A DNA stretch of 64,000 bases from the NCBI RefSeq assembly GCF_019249245.1, contig NZ_JAESDK010000002.1:1-64000 (forward strand). The letters are read 5' to 3'. Below the pieces are notes generated by a model. The model was given only the letters and a program-made list of their open reading frames with translations. It was not told the DNA's origin and did not search any database. Both the position numbers and the translations under genes were made by a program. The stretch's first letter is position 1. Each line of letters opens with the position of its first letter. Source of the DNA: Alteromonas lipotrueiana. GTDB lineage: Bacteria > Pseudomonadota > Gammaproteobacteria > Enterobacterales > Alteromonadaceae. This document shows positions 44,960 to 55,048 of this stretch, piece by piece.

Positions 44960-45469
44960 TTATTCTTTGAAAAACATTGAGGTTATACCTGCAATGCGTT
45001 TTAAGCCCGCAATATCCTGATTGCTCCACTGCACAGCTTCGCCGGTTGCTTCGCAGCAAATCACGCCCACCGCTTTAAAGTAGTCTTGAAAAACAAAGTC
45101 TAGCAGTGAATGAATGTTGTTAGGTTTAAAGTACAACTCATTAAAACATTGTGTGTCAGGGTGCGTTCGGGCGTCAGAGGCAATCACCCACTGATTTTGT
45201 AAAATAGCATCAAAATAGTCAGGAAAATCATCTGAAGACAAATTCACGCCATCAGGAATAATAATTTCGTTATTATCCTGTAAAATTAAGCAATTTAACC
45301 CGGTTCGCTGAGGATTGAATTTCCACAAACTTACCCGGTTAGCATTGGAGACAACCGCTTTCACCGCGCGACAAATAGCGATATGTTTGTCAGTATTAGA
45401 CAACGTATTGCGGCTCAAGGCCAGAGTCAGCGAGGTGAAGGGGTCAACTGAATTTTCTATAAGTAACAT
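44960..45469 (-). CDS. GAF domain protein
   Basis: A 169-residue soluble protein made almost entirely of a single GAF domain. Recognisable parts are ICRAVKAVVSNANRVSLWKFN and, near the C-terminus, LLDFVFQDYFKAVGVICCEATG followed by WSNQDIAGLKRIAGITS. No output domain is attached, so it may sense a small molecule and act on a partner. The N-terminal lead-in of ~25 residues is typical of GAF domains attached to GGDEF proteins. The ATG at 45469 has no strong binding site. Confidence 0.85.
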   Translation of the reverse strand: MLLIENSVDPFTSLTLALSRNTLSNTDKHIAICRAVKAVVSNANRVSLWKFNPQRTGLNCLILQDNNEIIIPDGVNLSSDDFPDYFDAILQNQWVIASDARTHPDTQCFNELYFKPNNIHSLLDFVFQDYFKAVGVICCEATGEAVQWSNQDIAGLKRIAGITSMFFKE

Positions 45470-45800
45470 TTTTTATTGCCAGCAATGACCCGTTTCTTAT
45501 GTCCGGATTGACGAAAAAAAATTGATCGTGATTCTTACCATCCTAGCAGTTCTGTTATTCAAAGAACGTTATCCATTAGTCTACTTTTTATAGTGACAAC
45601 GCGCAGTCGGCATTTTGCTTTTGCCCGAGCTCGTGACTTTTTAACAAGAGTTAGGAGTGTAAAAATACTCAAGCGCTTTAATTTAAATAGCCAGACGTAT
45701 AAAAATCGTACTGAATATCTTCAGTAAACTGCACTCGCTATTGTCAAAGGCTTTAAAGCCAGTAGGGGGGGTGACAGTTGGGCTATCTAAAAAAGAAGTT
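45470..45800. other. Intergenic region without a recognisable gene
   Basis: About 330 bases. No supported reading frame or RNA gene. A run GGGGGGG at 45762-45769, just past the SDR stop, is the only simple-sequence feature. Confidence 0.45.
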
Positions 45801-46553
45801 TTAGCTCATTCGGGCCAGCCATGACAGCGGCGCTACTTTTAAAATATGGCGGACAACCGCCCAGGGCCATGCCGGAACATACGAATTGGCGGGCTCGCGT
45901 TGTATTGCTTTTACTAACGCACGACACCCGGTTTCAGTATCTACCATAAACGGAGCACTCTTAACTTTTTCGTTTATCGCAGAGCGAATAAATCCAGGGT
46001 GCACAGTGGTTACCTTTATGGGCGTGTTTAACACATCAATTCTGATGCCTTCAGATAATGAGGACAAGGCCGCTTTTGTGGCAGCATAGACTGTCAGAGC
46101 TCGGCGAAAACCGCGTAAGCCACTGATAGAAGAAATCGTTACCAGGTGGCCGTGATTTTGTTTTCGAAAAATTTCCATAGCGGCTTCGCATTGTGCTAAA
46201 GCTGCCAGAAAGTTGGTCGAAGCCGTGGCTTTATTCGCCTCAAAATGACCGGTGCCAATAGAAGCCCCTTTGCCCATACCAGCGTTGATGATAATTCTAT
46301 CCAGCGTACTGAACTCTTTGGCAAAGGTTTTGAAGGTGTCAAAAACCGCATCGTGGTCATTCACATCCAACGTATGAATACTGATTTTTAACGTTCGGTC
46401 TATAGCGTGACACTCTTGTTTTAAAGAGAGCAAATGTTCTTCACGACGGGCGCAAAGGGCCAGGTTGTGTCCGCTTTTAGCAAATTCCAACGCCATGCCC
46501 CGGCCTAAACCTGAACTGGCGCCTGTAATAAGTATGTTGCGACGAAATGGCAT
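45801..46553 (-). CDS. SDR family oxidoreductase
   Basis: A 250-residue classical short-chain dehydrogenase: cofactor motif ITGASSGLGRGMA (residues 9-21), ARREEHL (Arg pair typical of NADPH preference), IINAGMG, Ser in VTISSISGLRG and the YAATK active site. The C-terminal part ending in AWPWAVVRHILKVAPLSWL is hydrophobic and could associate with membrane, as in acyl or retinol-type SDRs. The ATG lies 3 bases after the tdk stop, so it is the last gene of a three-gene operon. Substrate unknown. Confidence 0.88.
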   Translation of the reverse strand: MPFRRNILITGASSGLGRGMALEFAKSGHNLALCARREEHLLSLKQECHAIDRTLKISIHTLDVNDHDAVFDTFKTFAKEFSTLDRIIINAGMGKGASIGTGHFEANKATASTNFLAALAQCEAAMEIFRKQNHGHLVTISSISGLRGFRRALTVYAATKAALSSLSEGIRIDVLNTPIKVTTVHPGFIRSAINEKVKSAPFMVDTETGCRALVKAIQREPANSYVPAWPWAVVRHILKVAPLSWLARMS

Positions 46554-46556
46554 TAA

Positions 46557-47135
46557 TTAGTCCCAGACAAGTTGCTTGAAGTGCTTTCGGCACATTGATT
46601 CGTAACGGTCGTTGCCGCCAATTTGAACCTGATCGCCACAGGTAACCGCGTTACCATTGTCGTCAAGTCTGACCACAAAGCTGGCTTTGCGTCCACAATG
46701 GCATACTGTTTTAAGCTCAGCAAGTTTGTCAGCCCAGGCGAGTAGATAGTGACTGCCTTCAAAAGTTTCACCCAAAAAGTCGGTGCGTAGACCGTAGGCC
46801 AATACCGGAATATCCAGTTGGTCAACCACCTCAACCAACTGCCGTACCTGGGTCTTGGTTAAAAACTGCGCTTCATCAATAAATACCGAATGCAGGGGCT
46901 GGTGTTGATGTTTTTTAAAGATATGTGCATACATATCGTCCTGGTCATTATATAGCTCGGCATCGGCTTGCAGGCCTATTCGAGAAGCCACTTTACCGAC
47001 ACCATAGCGGTCATCTAAAGCGGCGGTAAAAATAACGGCATTCATGCCGCGTTCGCGATAGTTGTAGGCTGATTGTAACAACGAGGTCGATTTTCCGGCG
47101 TTCATTGCCGAATAATAAAAATAAAGCTGGGCCAT
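46557..47135 (-). CDS. tdk: Thymidine kinase
   Basis: A 192-residue type II thymidine kinase. The P-loop is [14 protein letters not shown] (residues 8-21), Walker B is FIDEAQFLT, and the lasso/thymidine region is [18 protein letters not shown]. Zinc ligands appear as CHCGRKA and, near the C-terminus, MCRKHF. It phosphorylates thymidine and deoxyuridine for salvage. It starts 2 bases after the stop of the GGDEF/EAL gene and ends 3 bases before the SDR start, so the three are co-transcribed. Confidence 0.96.
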   Translation of the reverse strand: MAQLYFYYSAMNAGKSTSLLQSAYNYRERGMNAVIFTAALDDRYGVGKVASRIGLQADAELYNDQDDMYAHIFKKHQHQPLHSVFIDEAQFLTKTQVRQLVEVVDQLDIPVLAYGLRTDFLGETFEGSHYLLAWADKLAELKTVCHCGRKASFVVRLDDNGNAVTCGDQVQIGGNDRYESMCRKHFKQLVWD

Positions 47136-47137
47136 AA

Positions 47138-49159
47138 TTACTTTTCTTGTTGGGTAAGCCAGTCTGTCAGATGCGATACTGACATAGGTTTTGCAAAATG
47201 ATATCCCTGTAAATGACTCACACCCATATGCTGCAGTTGGTGCGCCTGCTCTAAGGTTTCAACACCTTCAGCAATTGTTCGGCAGCCAAACTCGCCCGCA
47301 ATCATCAAGGTAGCGCGTACTATCGCCTGATTTGATGAGGTCATGCTCATTACAAAAGACTTATCAATTTTGATGCTATCAAAGCTAAGTAATTGTAACT
47401 GACTTAATGAAGAAAATCCGGTGCCAAAATCGTCAATTGAAATTTGAATGTCTCGGTCTTTTAATGCGGCCACAATCTGGGCTATTGCATTACGGTCTTC
47501 GGCAAAGGCCGATTCGGTGATCTCCAGGTGCAAACGTTTGGCAGGAAATCCGGTAGAGGTTAAAACCCGGTCAATATCGGCGATAAAGTTGTCGTCTAGT
47601 AACTGTAATACCGATACATTCACTGACAACGCATGGGTGTGATTTATATTAGCCTGTTGAACTTCAATACACGCCTGCTCTAGCACCCATAGCCCCAGCG
47701 CATTTATTAAACCACTTTTTTCTGCCAGTGGAATAAACACTACCGGCGATATTGTTTCACCGTTAAAATGCCACCGCAGCAACGCTTCTACACTGACCAG
47801 ACTATGGGTATTCGCATCGACAATAGGCTGGTATACCACGCTTAATTGCCTGTTATCAATTGCTTTTGAAAGACCTTCAAGTCGAGACTCCTCCTGGCGA
47901 ACCACTTGATAAGTTTCGTGACGAAATACACATACAGCGCCGCGCTGACTCCGTTTTTGTTGGTACATGGCAAAATCGGCCAACTCAATAAGCGAATGCG
48001 CTTCTTCAGCATGGGCCGGGTACATAGCAATGCCCATAGTGGCATCTAATGCAATATTGTTACGCTGTACCCTCATCGGCTCACTGACTTTTGCGCGCAG
48101 CGAATTAGCCAGTGCTAATGCGTCTGTTTCAGTAACATCTTCGAGCACCAGTATAAATTCATCGCCCCCCCAGCGCGCTAACCCTGGTAACTTACAAAAT
48201 TTGTTTAACCGGTAAGCCATGGTTTCTAATACCGAGTCGCCAATGGTATGACCCAGTGCATCATTCACTTTTTTAAAGCCGTCTAAATCAATAAACAATA
48301 TAGCAAACGTGGTGTTATTTTCATTTGCGTCAGCCAGGGCGGTGTGTAAAAAGCTTTTTAAGCCAGTGCGATTTAACAAACCGGTCAGTACATCCCGGTT
48401 AGACAATTCAAACAATTCTTCGGTACGCTTGTTAACCTCATATTCAAGATTGGTGTTGTTATCATCTAACTGAATGTTCGCTTGGCGCAAGGCTTCATTT
48501 GCCTGTTCAATTTCAGTCTGCTTTCTTTGCATGTCACTTAAAAGGTTGGCGTTGCGCTCTTTTAAACTTAATACCTGTAATAAAAAGGAAGTTGACTGCG
48601 CTGTGCTGGAAAGCATGGCTAACCAAAATGCCACGCCTAAAAATCCCAATACCCGATATTCCTGGGTGGGATCGATTAACGCTAATATAGAAAGTGGGAC
48701 AAGAAGCATTGTAGAGTAAAAACTGGATAACGCCTTACTGGGCGCCAATATTGTCGCTGCGCCGCCGGCCATTGCCGATAAAACTACCATAGTACTTGCC
48801 AACTCCAGCAAATCCATCTGCTGATAAATCAATACTGCATAAAGACTCCAGATTGTACCGGTTAAAATATTGCCCAAAGCAAACCGCACAAACCCCTCTT
48901 TTGCAGAGCTTTTCAGGGAGAACTTTGAACGCCAGTAAAATCCATCAACAACGCGGCCCAGCGACACTATTATCATCAGGCTCCAAAGCACCAACTTACT
49001 TTGTACAATAGCCGACGCATCGCTAAACCCAAATACCAGCCCGGTAAAGGCAACCATGGTAATAATGGCACCACGATTTAGGTTAGCATAAAGCATATTG
49101 ACCGCATCGCTGCTGACGTCAGGAGATTGATTTTTATAAGTAAGGAATTTTGACAACAA
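47138..49159 (-). CDS. Membrane GGDEF-EAL cyclic di-GMP protein
   Basis: A protein of up to 673 residues. About five to six membrane helices occupy residues ~30-190, followed by a coiled coil (~195-250), GGDEF (intact in [14 protein letters not shown], about residue 333) and EAL (intact in VEALLRWHF, about 455, with [13 protein letters not shown] later). Both domains look catalytically competent. The helical region is not a recognised sensor type. The start is uncertain: the frame opens with TTG TTG at 49159, with no close Shine-Dalgarno, and the first ATG is at 49096. It is the first gene of an operon with tdk and an SDR. Confidence 0.88.
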   Translation of the reverse strand: MLSKFLTYKNQSPDVSSDAVNMLYANLNRGAIITMVAFTGLVFGFSDASAIVQSKLVLWSLMIIVSLGRVVDGFYWRSKFSLKSSAKEGFVRFALGNILTGTIWSLYAVLIYQQMDLLELASTMVVLSAMAGGAATILAPSKALSSFYSTMLLVPLSILALIDPTQEYRVLGFLGVAFWLAMLSSTAQSTSFLLQVLSLKERNANLLSDMQRKQTEIEQANEALRQANIQLDDNNTNLEYEVNKRTEELFELSNRDVLTGLLNRTGLKSFLHTALADANENNTTFAILFIDLDGFKKVNDALGHTIGDSVLETMAYRLNKFCKLPGLARWGGDEFILVLEDVTETDALALANSLRAKVSEPMRVQRNNIALDATMGIAMYPAHAEEAHSLIELADFAMYQQKRSQRGAVCVFRHETYQVVRQEESRLEGLSKAIDNRQLSVVYQPIVDANTHSLVSVEALLRWHFNGETISPVVFIPLAEKSGLINALGLWVLEQACIEVQQANINHTHALSVNVSVLQLLDDNFIADIDRVLTSTGFPAKRLHLEITESAFAEDRNAIAQIVAALKDRDIQISIDDFGTGFSSLSQLQLLSFDSIKIDKSFVMSMTSSNQAIVRATLMIAGEFGCRTIAEGVETLEQAHQLQHMGVSHLQGYHFAKPMSVSHLTDWLTQQEK

Positions 49160-49380
49160 AATATTTGCACAGCCTTTTTAATCACATATTGAAAGCTGGA
49201 CAGCCGGCACGTTTGAGTCACGATAAAAGATGTAGGGTGAAACGCGTCCTAAGGTCCAAAAACAAGGAGCGAACTACCAGAGCGCTAACATAATGTGTAA
49301 TTCGCATAATGCTGAATTAAACATAGTTCAGGCGGGACAAATAGCCAATACGGCTTTGTGTATTGATTATACAAGGGTAT

Positions 49381-49407
49381 AAAAAAAGCGGCATTATGCC
49401 GCTTTTT
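49381..49407. terminator. Bidirectional terminator
   Basis: AAAAAAAGCGGCAT pairs with ATGCCGCTTTTT around a single T. It sits just past the stop of the minus-strand acyl-CoA dehydrogenase gene. Confidence 0.92.
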
Positions 49408-49423
49408 AAAAGTCTAATGATAT

Positions 49424-51694
49424 TTACGCTGCATCTTTATCTTTTGCTGGCGCTTCACGGTATTCAGGCGTACCGGGAACCGTTTCGTCAGGGCTTAAAA
49501 GTTCAAGATCAAACGTGAACTCATCTACCCGAACGGCCAGTTTTCGTTTTTCGTTATAATCATGCAGCAGGGCGGCTTCTTCAGAATTAATCACATTCTT
49601 TTGTTGCAGCTTATTAAGCGCATTTTCAAACGAAATAAATGGCACGACCGGTTCTTTACGCAACGCTTTTTGTACCTTGCCTAACAAATGCGATACCGCA
49701 TGTTTGGCTTTAAATGCTTGTTCGTTGATATCGTTACCATCGCCTTTTACAACCCGAACCAAATGCGTAAGCTGCGCTTTGACACTGGTGTCCTGCATAG
49801 ACGCCTGAGCCAGCTCAGTTACCAGTTTATCTGAAATACTGTTAACGCTGTTGCTGTATGTATTTGTCATTACCCGCATCAAACCACGGGTGGGCGTATT
49901 TGGAAAGTTATTGATAAAATCAACAATGGCTTTTTCGGCTTGTATCAACGACCACTGAATTGCATAGTCAAAATACGGCTTAGCCAGCTGACGTTCTTCT
50001 ATACGTTGCTCGTAAAAACGAATCGCCGCCATTGCTGCATACAGGTAGCTCATAACATCACCCAGACGGGCTGACAGCAGCTCCGCTTTTTTCAAATCGC
50101 CACCCAAGACTGCCAGCGACAAGTCGGCTAACGGCGCCAGCTTGGCAGACAATGCATTAATCCGTTTTTCGTAAGGGCGTACTTCAGGCAAGGCAGATTC
50201 GGCTTCACGGGCAAAAGGTAAGTAGCTTTTGGCAACGCTTCGCACACCATTTTTAACACTAAATTTGATGGTTTTACGCAGTACTGCATTAAACTCATCA
50301 TCGGCGCTGCTATCATCGCTGTGAATAAGGTCAACCATCTCTTTCAGGTGTGGATGACAGCGCATCGCGCCCTGACCAAATATCATCAGATTACGGGTTA
50401 AAATGTTGGCACCTTCCACGGTAATCGCGATAGGTAACGCGCTATAGCCGCCTGCCAGAGTATTTTGAGGGCCACGTTGAATGGCTTTACCCGCCTGAAT
50501 ATCCATGGCCGAATTAAGCACGTCACGACCTAGCTCAGTCATATGATACTTAGCAATCGCAGTGACCACAGAAGGTTTCAGGCCCATGCTCAGCCCTTCG
50601 GTAGTTAATACCCGCATTGATTCGAGCAAAAAGGTCTTGCCGGCAATATCTGCCAGTTTATCCTGAATGCCTTCAAAACGACCAATAGGCAAACCAAACT
50701 GCTCACGTACAAAGCTGTATTCTGCCACCCCTTTAAAGGCGGTTTGAGCGGTGGCCACACCCATAGCCGGTAATGAAATACCACGACCCGCACCCAGACA
50801 GCTCACCAGCATCTGCCAGCCGCGACCAATGTTTTTTTGGCCACCGATAATAAAGTCCATCGGAATGAAAACATCTTGACCGCGCGTAGTACCATTATAA
50901 AAACGCTGACCCATGGGGTCGTGGCGGTTACCCAGCTCAACACCTTCGTGATCTTTTGGAAGCAGCGCACAGGTAATACCCAGCTCAACTTTGTCGCCTA
51001 GCAAACCTTCAGGGTCAAAGACTTTAAAGGCCAGCCCTAAAACGGTCGCAATAGGAGCCAGGGTAATATAGCGCTTGTCCCAGCTTACCGACAAACCCAG
51101 AACTTCTTCGCCATTAAACTGACCTTTAGTGACAATAGCAGCATCAGGAATGCCGCCTGCATCAGACCCAGCTTCTGGGCTGGTCAAAGCAAAGCAGGGA
51201 ATATCCGTACCCACGGCAAGACGCGGCAACCAGTAGTCTTGTTGCGCGGTGGTGCCATAGTGCATCAGTAACTCACCAGGGCCTAAAGAGTTAGGCACCA
51301 TAACGGTAACCGCAATGGCGCCGCTTTTTGCGGCAATAGTAGCGACCACCGTAGAGTTGGCATAAGGACTAAATTCAAGACCACCAAATTTCTTTGGAAT
51401 AATCATAGAAAAGAAACGATTTTTGCCCAAAAAGTCGATGATGTCTTTTGGAATATGTTTGTCGTTAGACAACGCAAAGTCGTCAACCATTTCTAGCAAC
51501 TCTTGCACCGGCCCGTCCATAAAGGCTTGTTCGTCAGCGCTAAGTTGTGTCTTAGGCACGGCCCGCAGGGCTGCCATATCGGGTTGGCCACGATAAATTG
51601 ACGATTCAATCCAAATATCACCGGCATCCAGTGCTTCTTGCTCGGTAATTGAAATAGGGGGTAAAACTTTTTTCAGGCTTGTTCTAATACTCAT
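49424..51694 (-). CDS. fadE: Acyl-CoA dehydrogenase, FadE type
   Basis: A 756-residue flavoenzyme. The N-terminal acyl-CoA dehydrogenase core has FFSMIIPKKFGGLEFS, SLGPGELLMHYGT, CFALTSPEAGSDAGGIPDA, DRRDQ-like FVREQFGLPIGRFEGIQ and MDIQAGKAIQRGPQN. The long C-terminal extension (about residues 490-756) is the DUF1974 domain characteristic of the bacterial FadE group. It catalyses the first step of fatty acid beta-oxidation. E. coli FadE is somewhat longer but of the same architecture. It is divergent from the envelope transport operon and has a terminator right after its stop. Confidence 0.92.
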   Translation of the reverse strand: MSIRTSLKKVLPPISITEQEALDAGDIWIESSIYRGQPDMAALRAVPKTQLSADEQAFMDGPVQELLEMVDDFALSNDKHIPKDIIDFLGKNRFFSMIIPKKFGGLEFSPYANSTVVATIAAKSGAIAVTVMVPNSLGPGELLMHYGTTAQQDYWLPRLAVGTDIPCFALTSPEAGSDAGGIPDAAIVTKGQFNGEEVLGLSVSWDKRYITLAPIATVLGLAFKVFDPEGLLGDKVELGITCALLPKDHEGVELGNRHDPMGQRFYNGTTRGQDVFIPMDFIIGGQKNIGRGWQMLVSCLGAGRGISLPAMGVATAQTAFKGVAEYSFVREQFGLPIGRFEGIQDKLADIAGKTFLLESMRVLTTEGLSMGLKPSVVTAIAKYHMTELGRDVLNSAMDIQAGKAIQRGPQNTLAGGYSALPIAITVEGANILTRNLMIFGQGAMRCHPHLKEMVDLIHSDDSSADDEFNAVLRKTIKFSVKNGVRSVAKSYLPFAREAESALPEVRPYEKRINALSAKLAPLADLSLAVLGGDLKKAELLSARLGDVMSYLYAAMAAIRFYEQRIEERQLAKPYFDYAIQWSLIQAEKAIVDFINNFPNTPTRGLMRVMTNTYSNSVNSISDKLVTELAQASMQDTSVKAQLTHLVRVVKGDGNDINEQAFKAKHAVSHLLGKVQKALRKEPVVPFISFENALNKLQQKNVINSEEAALLHDYNEKRKLAVRVDEFTFDLELLSPDETVPGTPEYREAPAKDKDAA

Positions 51695-51935
51695 GGGTTA
51701 CTCATCCGCTCATCTGACCAGTTGCATGGGTTAATAGTACATCAATGAATGTAAAGATCAAATTAGCAACGCGGTTTTACGTCTTATCTAACAAAAATGT
51801 AAACTTTTAAAGGCAGGTGTAGCGCCCGGGAATACCTCTGAATGAGAATTAAAACCTATGTATGGCTTACAAACAGGGGGTGTTTGCCGATACACTATGT
51901 AAGTCGTAAACCGGATATAAAGGTATGGGTCGTCA

Positions 51936-54260
51936 ATGCAAAAGCTTCCAGGCTGGATGAAATGGTGTCTGCATTCACCAAAATTTGCACTGTTATTGTT
52001 TGTCGCACTGTGCGCCGTTACTGCCACGGGTGCATCCCAATTGTATTTCAGGGGAGACTACAAGGTATTTTTTGAACCTGATAATCCTCAGCGCAAAGCC
52101 TTTGAAGACATGCAGAACATTTTTAACAAAAGTGAAAATGTCTCGTTTTTGGTGGTGCCAAAAAGCCAGAATGTCTATCAGCAGGATACCTTTGAGCTTA
52201 TTCACAACCTTACCGAAGATGCCTGGCAACTGCCGCTATCTACCCGTATAGAGTCGGTTTCCAATTATCAGCACACCTACGCTGAAGATGACGACCTAGT
52301 CGTTACCGACCTGATTAATGAAGGCCAATATACAAGGTCGCACATACAGTGGGTAAAAGATGTTGTAAAAAGCACGCCCGAAGTTGATGGGCGCCTGGTA
52401 TCCCGACGCGGCGAGGTGGCGATTGTTAATGCCACCATTCAGTTACCAGATGGCGACCAGACCAAAGAAGTGATTGAAATTGCCGATTTTGCCCGAAGCC
52501 TCGAGCAGAAATACGAAGAGCAATACCCTGAGCATGATATCTACCTTACCGGTATGGTTATTATGAATGATGCGTTTGCCGTTGCCGCTCAGAATGACGC
52601 TCAGACACTTATTCCGGCCATGTTTGTGGTTATTACACTGATGATTGCCCTGCTGACTCGCTCAATTGTATCAGCACTGGCAACTTTGGTTATTGTGGCA
52701 TCGTGTATTGCGGTAACGATGGGATTAGCGGGCTGGGCGGGCCTGTTTTTAAGTACCGCCACGGTTAATGTACCTACCATGGTGATGACGCTGGCTGTCG
52801 CTGATTGTATTCACGTTATTGTGAGTTTCAGGCAGTTTGCCCGACAGGGGATGGCCAAGCACGAAGCTTTAACAGAAAGCTTGAAAGTGAACACCAAGCC
52901 TATTGTCATCACCAGTGTAACCACCGCCATCGGGTTTCTTATGCTTAATTTTTCGGCGGTGCCCATTCTTGCTGACCTGGGCAATATGACAGCGGTAGGC
53001 GTAATGCTTGCGTGTCTGTTTTCGCTCACAGTGTTACCCGTTATTTTAAATTTGGTGCCTATGCGGGTGCCAGCCACTAAAAAAGAAAGCAGCAGTCGTT
53101 TTGAGCGTGCCGGTGACTGGGTTTGCCTGCGGTATAAACGCATTTTACCTGTTTCTCTGGTAGTGGTGGTTGGCTCGTTGTTTTTTGCGGGCAATAACGA
53201 ATTAAACGATATCGCTGTAAAATATTTTGGTCAGGCCAGCACGTTTCGCCAGGCGGTAAATGTTCAGGAAGAGACGATGGGCGGTATGTCTAATATCGAC
53301 TTTGTTATCTACACTGATGAAGAGTACGGCGTAAATGACCCGCAAGTCCTTGATAAAGTGGCTGCTTTAACCCAGTGGCTAAACGAACAACCTGAGGTTC
53401 ATCATGTCACCAGTTTTTCCGATACTATGAAGCGGCTGAACATGAACATGAATAATGATGACCCAGCCTATTATAAGCTGCCTGAAAATAAAGAAACCGC
53501 TTCGCAATATTTGTTGTTGTATGAAATGTCTTTGCCGTATGGCCTGGATTTAAACAACCAAATAGACATTAATAAATCAGCGGTAAGAATTGTGGCGGTG
53601 CTGGACAACTTAGGTAGCAATGAATTCACCGCTTTTGAAGACAGAGCCCGAAGCTGGTTTGCTGAACTGGCACCCAATTTGCGTTTAGAGGCCGCCAGCC
53701 CACCATTGATGTTTGCTCATATCGGCGCTCGCAATATGCAAAGCATGGTGTGGGGCACGATACTGGCTTTGATCCTAATCAGCGGGTTGATTATTATTGC
53801 ACTGCGCTCGTGGCGCCTGGGTTTGGTAAGCTTACTGACAAACCTGATACCTGCGGCGATTGGCTTTGGGGTTTGGGGAGTGTTGTCGGGTCAAATCAAT
53901 ATGGCGCTTTCTGTGGTATTAAGTATGACCATGGGCATTATTGTTGATGATACGGTACACTTTCTGTCTAAATACCAACTTGCCCGAAAAATGGGTAAAG
54001 AGGTAAACGAGGCGGTTATATATACCTTTACCACAGTAGGGCAGGCGTTGGTAACGACCACCGCTGTATTAGCCGCGGGTTTTGGAATTTTAATGCTTTC
54101 TGATTTCAGGCTCAATTCTGATATGGGAGCGTTAACAGTAATTATTATTGTGGCTGCATTGATTGTCGATTTGTTGTTCTTACCGGCATTTTTGATGTGG
54201 CTGGATAAAGACAAACGTAACTCCAGAGGTAACGAAGATGAATTACGTGAAAAAAATTAG
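51936..54260 (+). CDS. MMPL/RND superfamily transporter
   Basis: A 774-residue inner-membrane protein with twelve helices in two repeats, each with a large periplasmic loop after the first helix. The proton-relay type motifs appear as TLAVADCIHVIVSFRQF in the first half and MGIIVDDTVHFLSKYQ in the second. The C-terminal half repeats the fold. Members of this MMPL subgroup move lipids or hydrophobic compounds. It is followed by a LolA-like protein (overlap 23 bases) and two beta-barrel genes, pointing to one trans-envelope lipid or hydrophobe pathway. The ATG at 51936 lacks a strong Shine-Dalgarno sequence; 51957 is an alternative. Confidence 0.9.
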   Translation: MQKLPGWMKWCLHSPKFALLLFVALCAVTATGASQLYFRGDYKVFFEPDNPQRKAFEDMQNIFNKSENVSFLVVPKSQNVYQQDTFELIHNLTEDAWQLPLSTRIESVSNYQHTYAEDDDLVVTDLINEGQYTRSHIQWVKDVVKSTPEVDGRLVSRRGEVAIVNATIQLPDGDQTKEVIEIADFARSLEQKYEEQYPEHDIYLTGMVIMNDAFAVAAQNDAQTLIPAMFVVITLMIALLTRSIVSALATLVIVASCIAVTMGLAGWAGLFLSTATVNVPTMVMTLAVADCIHVIVSFRQFARQGMAKHEALTESLKVNTKPIVITSVTTAIGFLMLNFSAVPILADLGNMTAVGVMLACLFSLTVLPVILNLVPMRVPATKKESSSRFERAGDWVCLRYKRILPVSLVVVVGSLFFAGNNELNDIAVKYFGQASTFRQAVNVQEETMGGMSNIDFVIYTDEEYGVNDPQVLDKVAALTQWLNEQPEVHHVTSFSDTMKRLNMNMNNDDPAYYKLPENKETASQYLLLYEMSLPYGLDLNNQIDINKSAVRIVAVLDNLGSNEFTAFEDRARSWFAELAPNLRLEAASPPLMFAHIGARNMQSMVWGTILALILISGLIIIALRSWRLGLVSLLTNLIPAAIGFGVWGVLSGQINMALSVVLSMTMGIIVDDTVHFLSKYQLARKMGKEVNEAVIYTFTTVGQALVTTTAVLAAGFGILMLSDFRLNSDMGALTVIIIVAALIVDLLFLPAFLMWLDKDKRNSRGNEDELREKN

Positions 54261-55044
54261 TCTGATTTGGTTTGCTGGTTTACTGGCAATAAGTACGGGC
54301 ATTCAGGCAAAAGACGACGCGGTTGAAAAAGGGTTGGAAATTGCTAAAGAACGTAAAGCCCGAGACACAGGCTGGGACAACAGCGTAGCAAATATGACCA
54401 TGATATTACGCAACGCCCAAGGCCAGGAAGCCACTCGCGAAATGCGTGTGAGCAGTCTTGAAATGCAGGACGACGGTGATAAAGCGTTAACTGTTTTTGA
54501 TTCGCCTCGTGATGTCGCAGGTACGGCTTTTTTAAGCTTCTCTCATGCAATGGAGCCTGACGAACAATGGATTTATCTTCCTGCTATTAAACGGGTAAAA
54601 CGAATCGCTTCGCGCAATAAGTCGGGCCCGTTTATGAGCAGTGAGTTTGCCTTTGAAGACATGACTTCATTTGAGGTTGAAAAATTCAGCTATGAGTTTT
54701 TGCGCGAAGACAAATACAACGGCGAAAAGGTTTTTGTTATCGAGCAAACCCCTGAAGACGAGTTTTCAGGCTATTCAAAACAGATTGTCTGGATAGATCA
54801 GGAACATTACAGGGTGCGCAAAGTCGAATTTTTTGACCGTAAAAACGATCCGTTAAAAACGCTGGAATTTGAAGACTACCAGGCCCACGAGGTGAACGGT
54901 AAGCAATTCTGGCGTCCGTATCGTAGTTATATGTATAACCTTCAAACCGGAAAATCGACCGAGCTTAGCACTAACTCTTTAGAGTTTGGTCAAGAGTTAG
55001 ACGAATCTGACTTTGATAAAAACAGCTTACGCAGAGCACGATAA
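54238..55044 (+). CDS. LolA-like outer membrane lipoprotein-sorting protein
   Basis: A 268-residue periplasmic protein with signal peptide (KKISLIWFAGLLAISTGIQA). The mature part fits the LolA-like family: NMTMILRNAQGQEATREMRV, DDGDKALTVFDSPRDVAGTAFL, EQWIYLPAIKRVKRIASRNKSGPFMSSEF and VWIDQEHYRVRKVEFFD. Family members bind lipid or acyl chains in an open beta-barrel cavity. It is not the housekeeping LolA. The gene overlaps the transporter gene by 23 bases, and the next gene starts 4 bases after its stop, so it probably carries the transporter's substrate across the periplasm. Confidence 0.9.
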   Translation: MNYVKKISLIWFAGLLAISTGIQAKDDAVEKGLEIAKERKARDTGWDNSVANMTMILRNAQGQEATREMRVSSLEMQDDGDKALTVFDSPRDVAGTAFLSFSHAMEPDEQWIYLPAIKRVKRIASRNKSGPFMSSEFAFEDMTSFEVEKFSYEFLREDKYNGEKVFVIEQTPEDEFSGYSKQIVWIDQEHYRVRKVEFFDRKNDPLKTLEFEDYQAHEVNGKQFWRPYRSYMYNLQTGKSTELSTNSLEFGQELDESDFDKNSLRRAR

Positions 55045-55048
55045 ATCT

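Noticed and set aside
52811-53194. 127-codon minus-strand frame inside the MMPL transporter gene
   Set aside because: Antisense shadow; the plus-strand frame has full family support.
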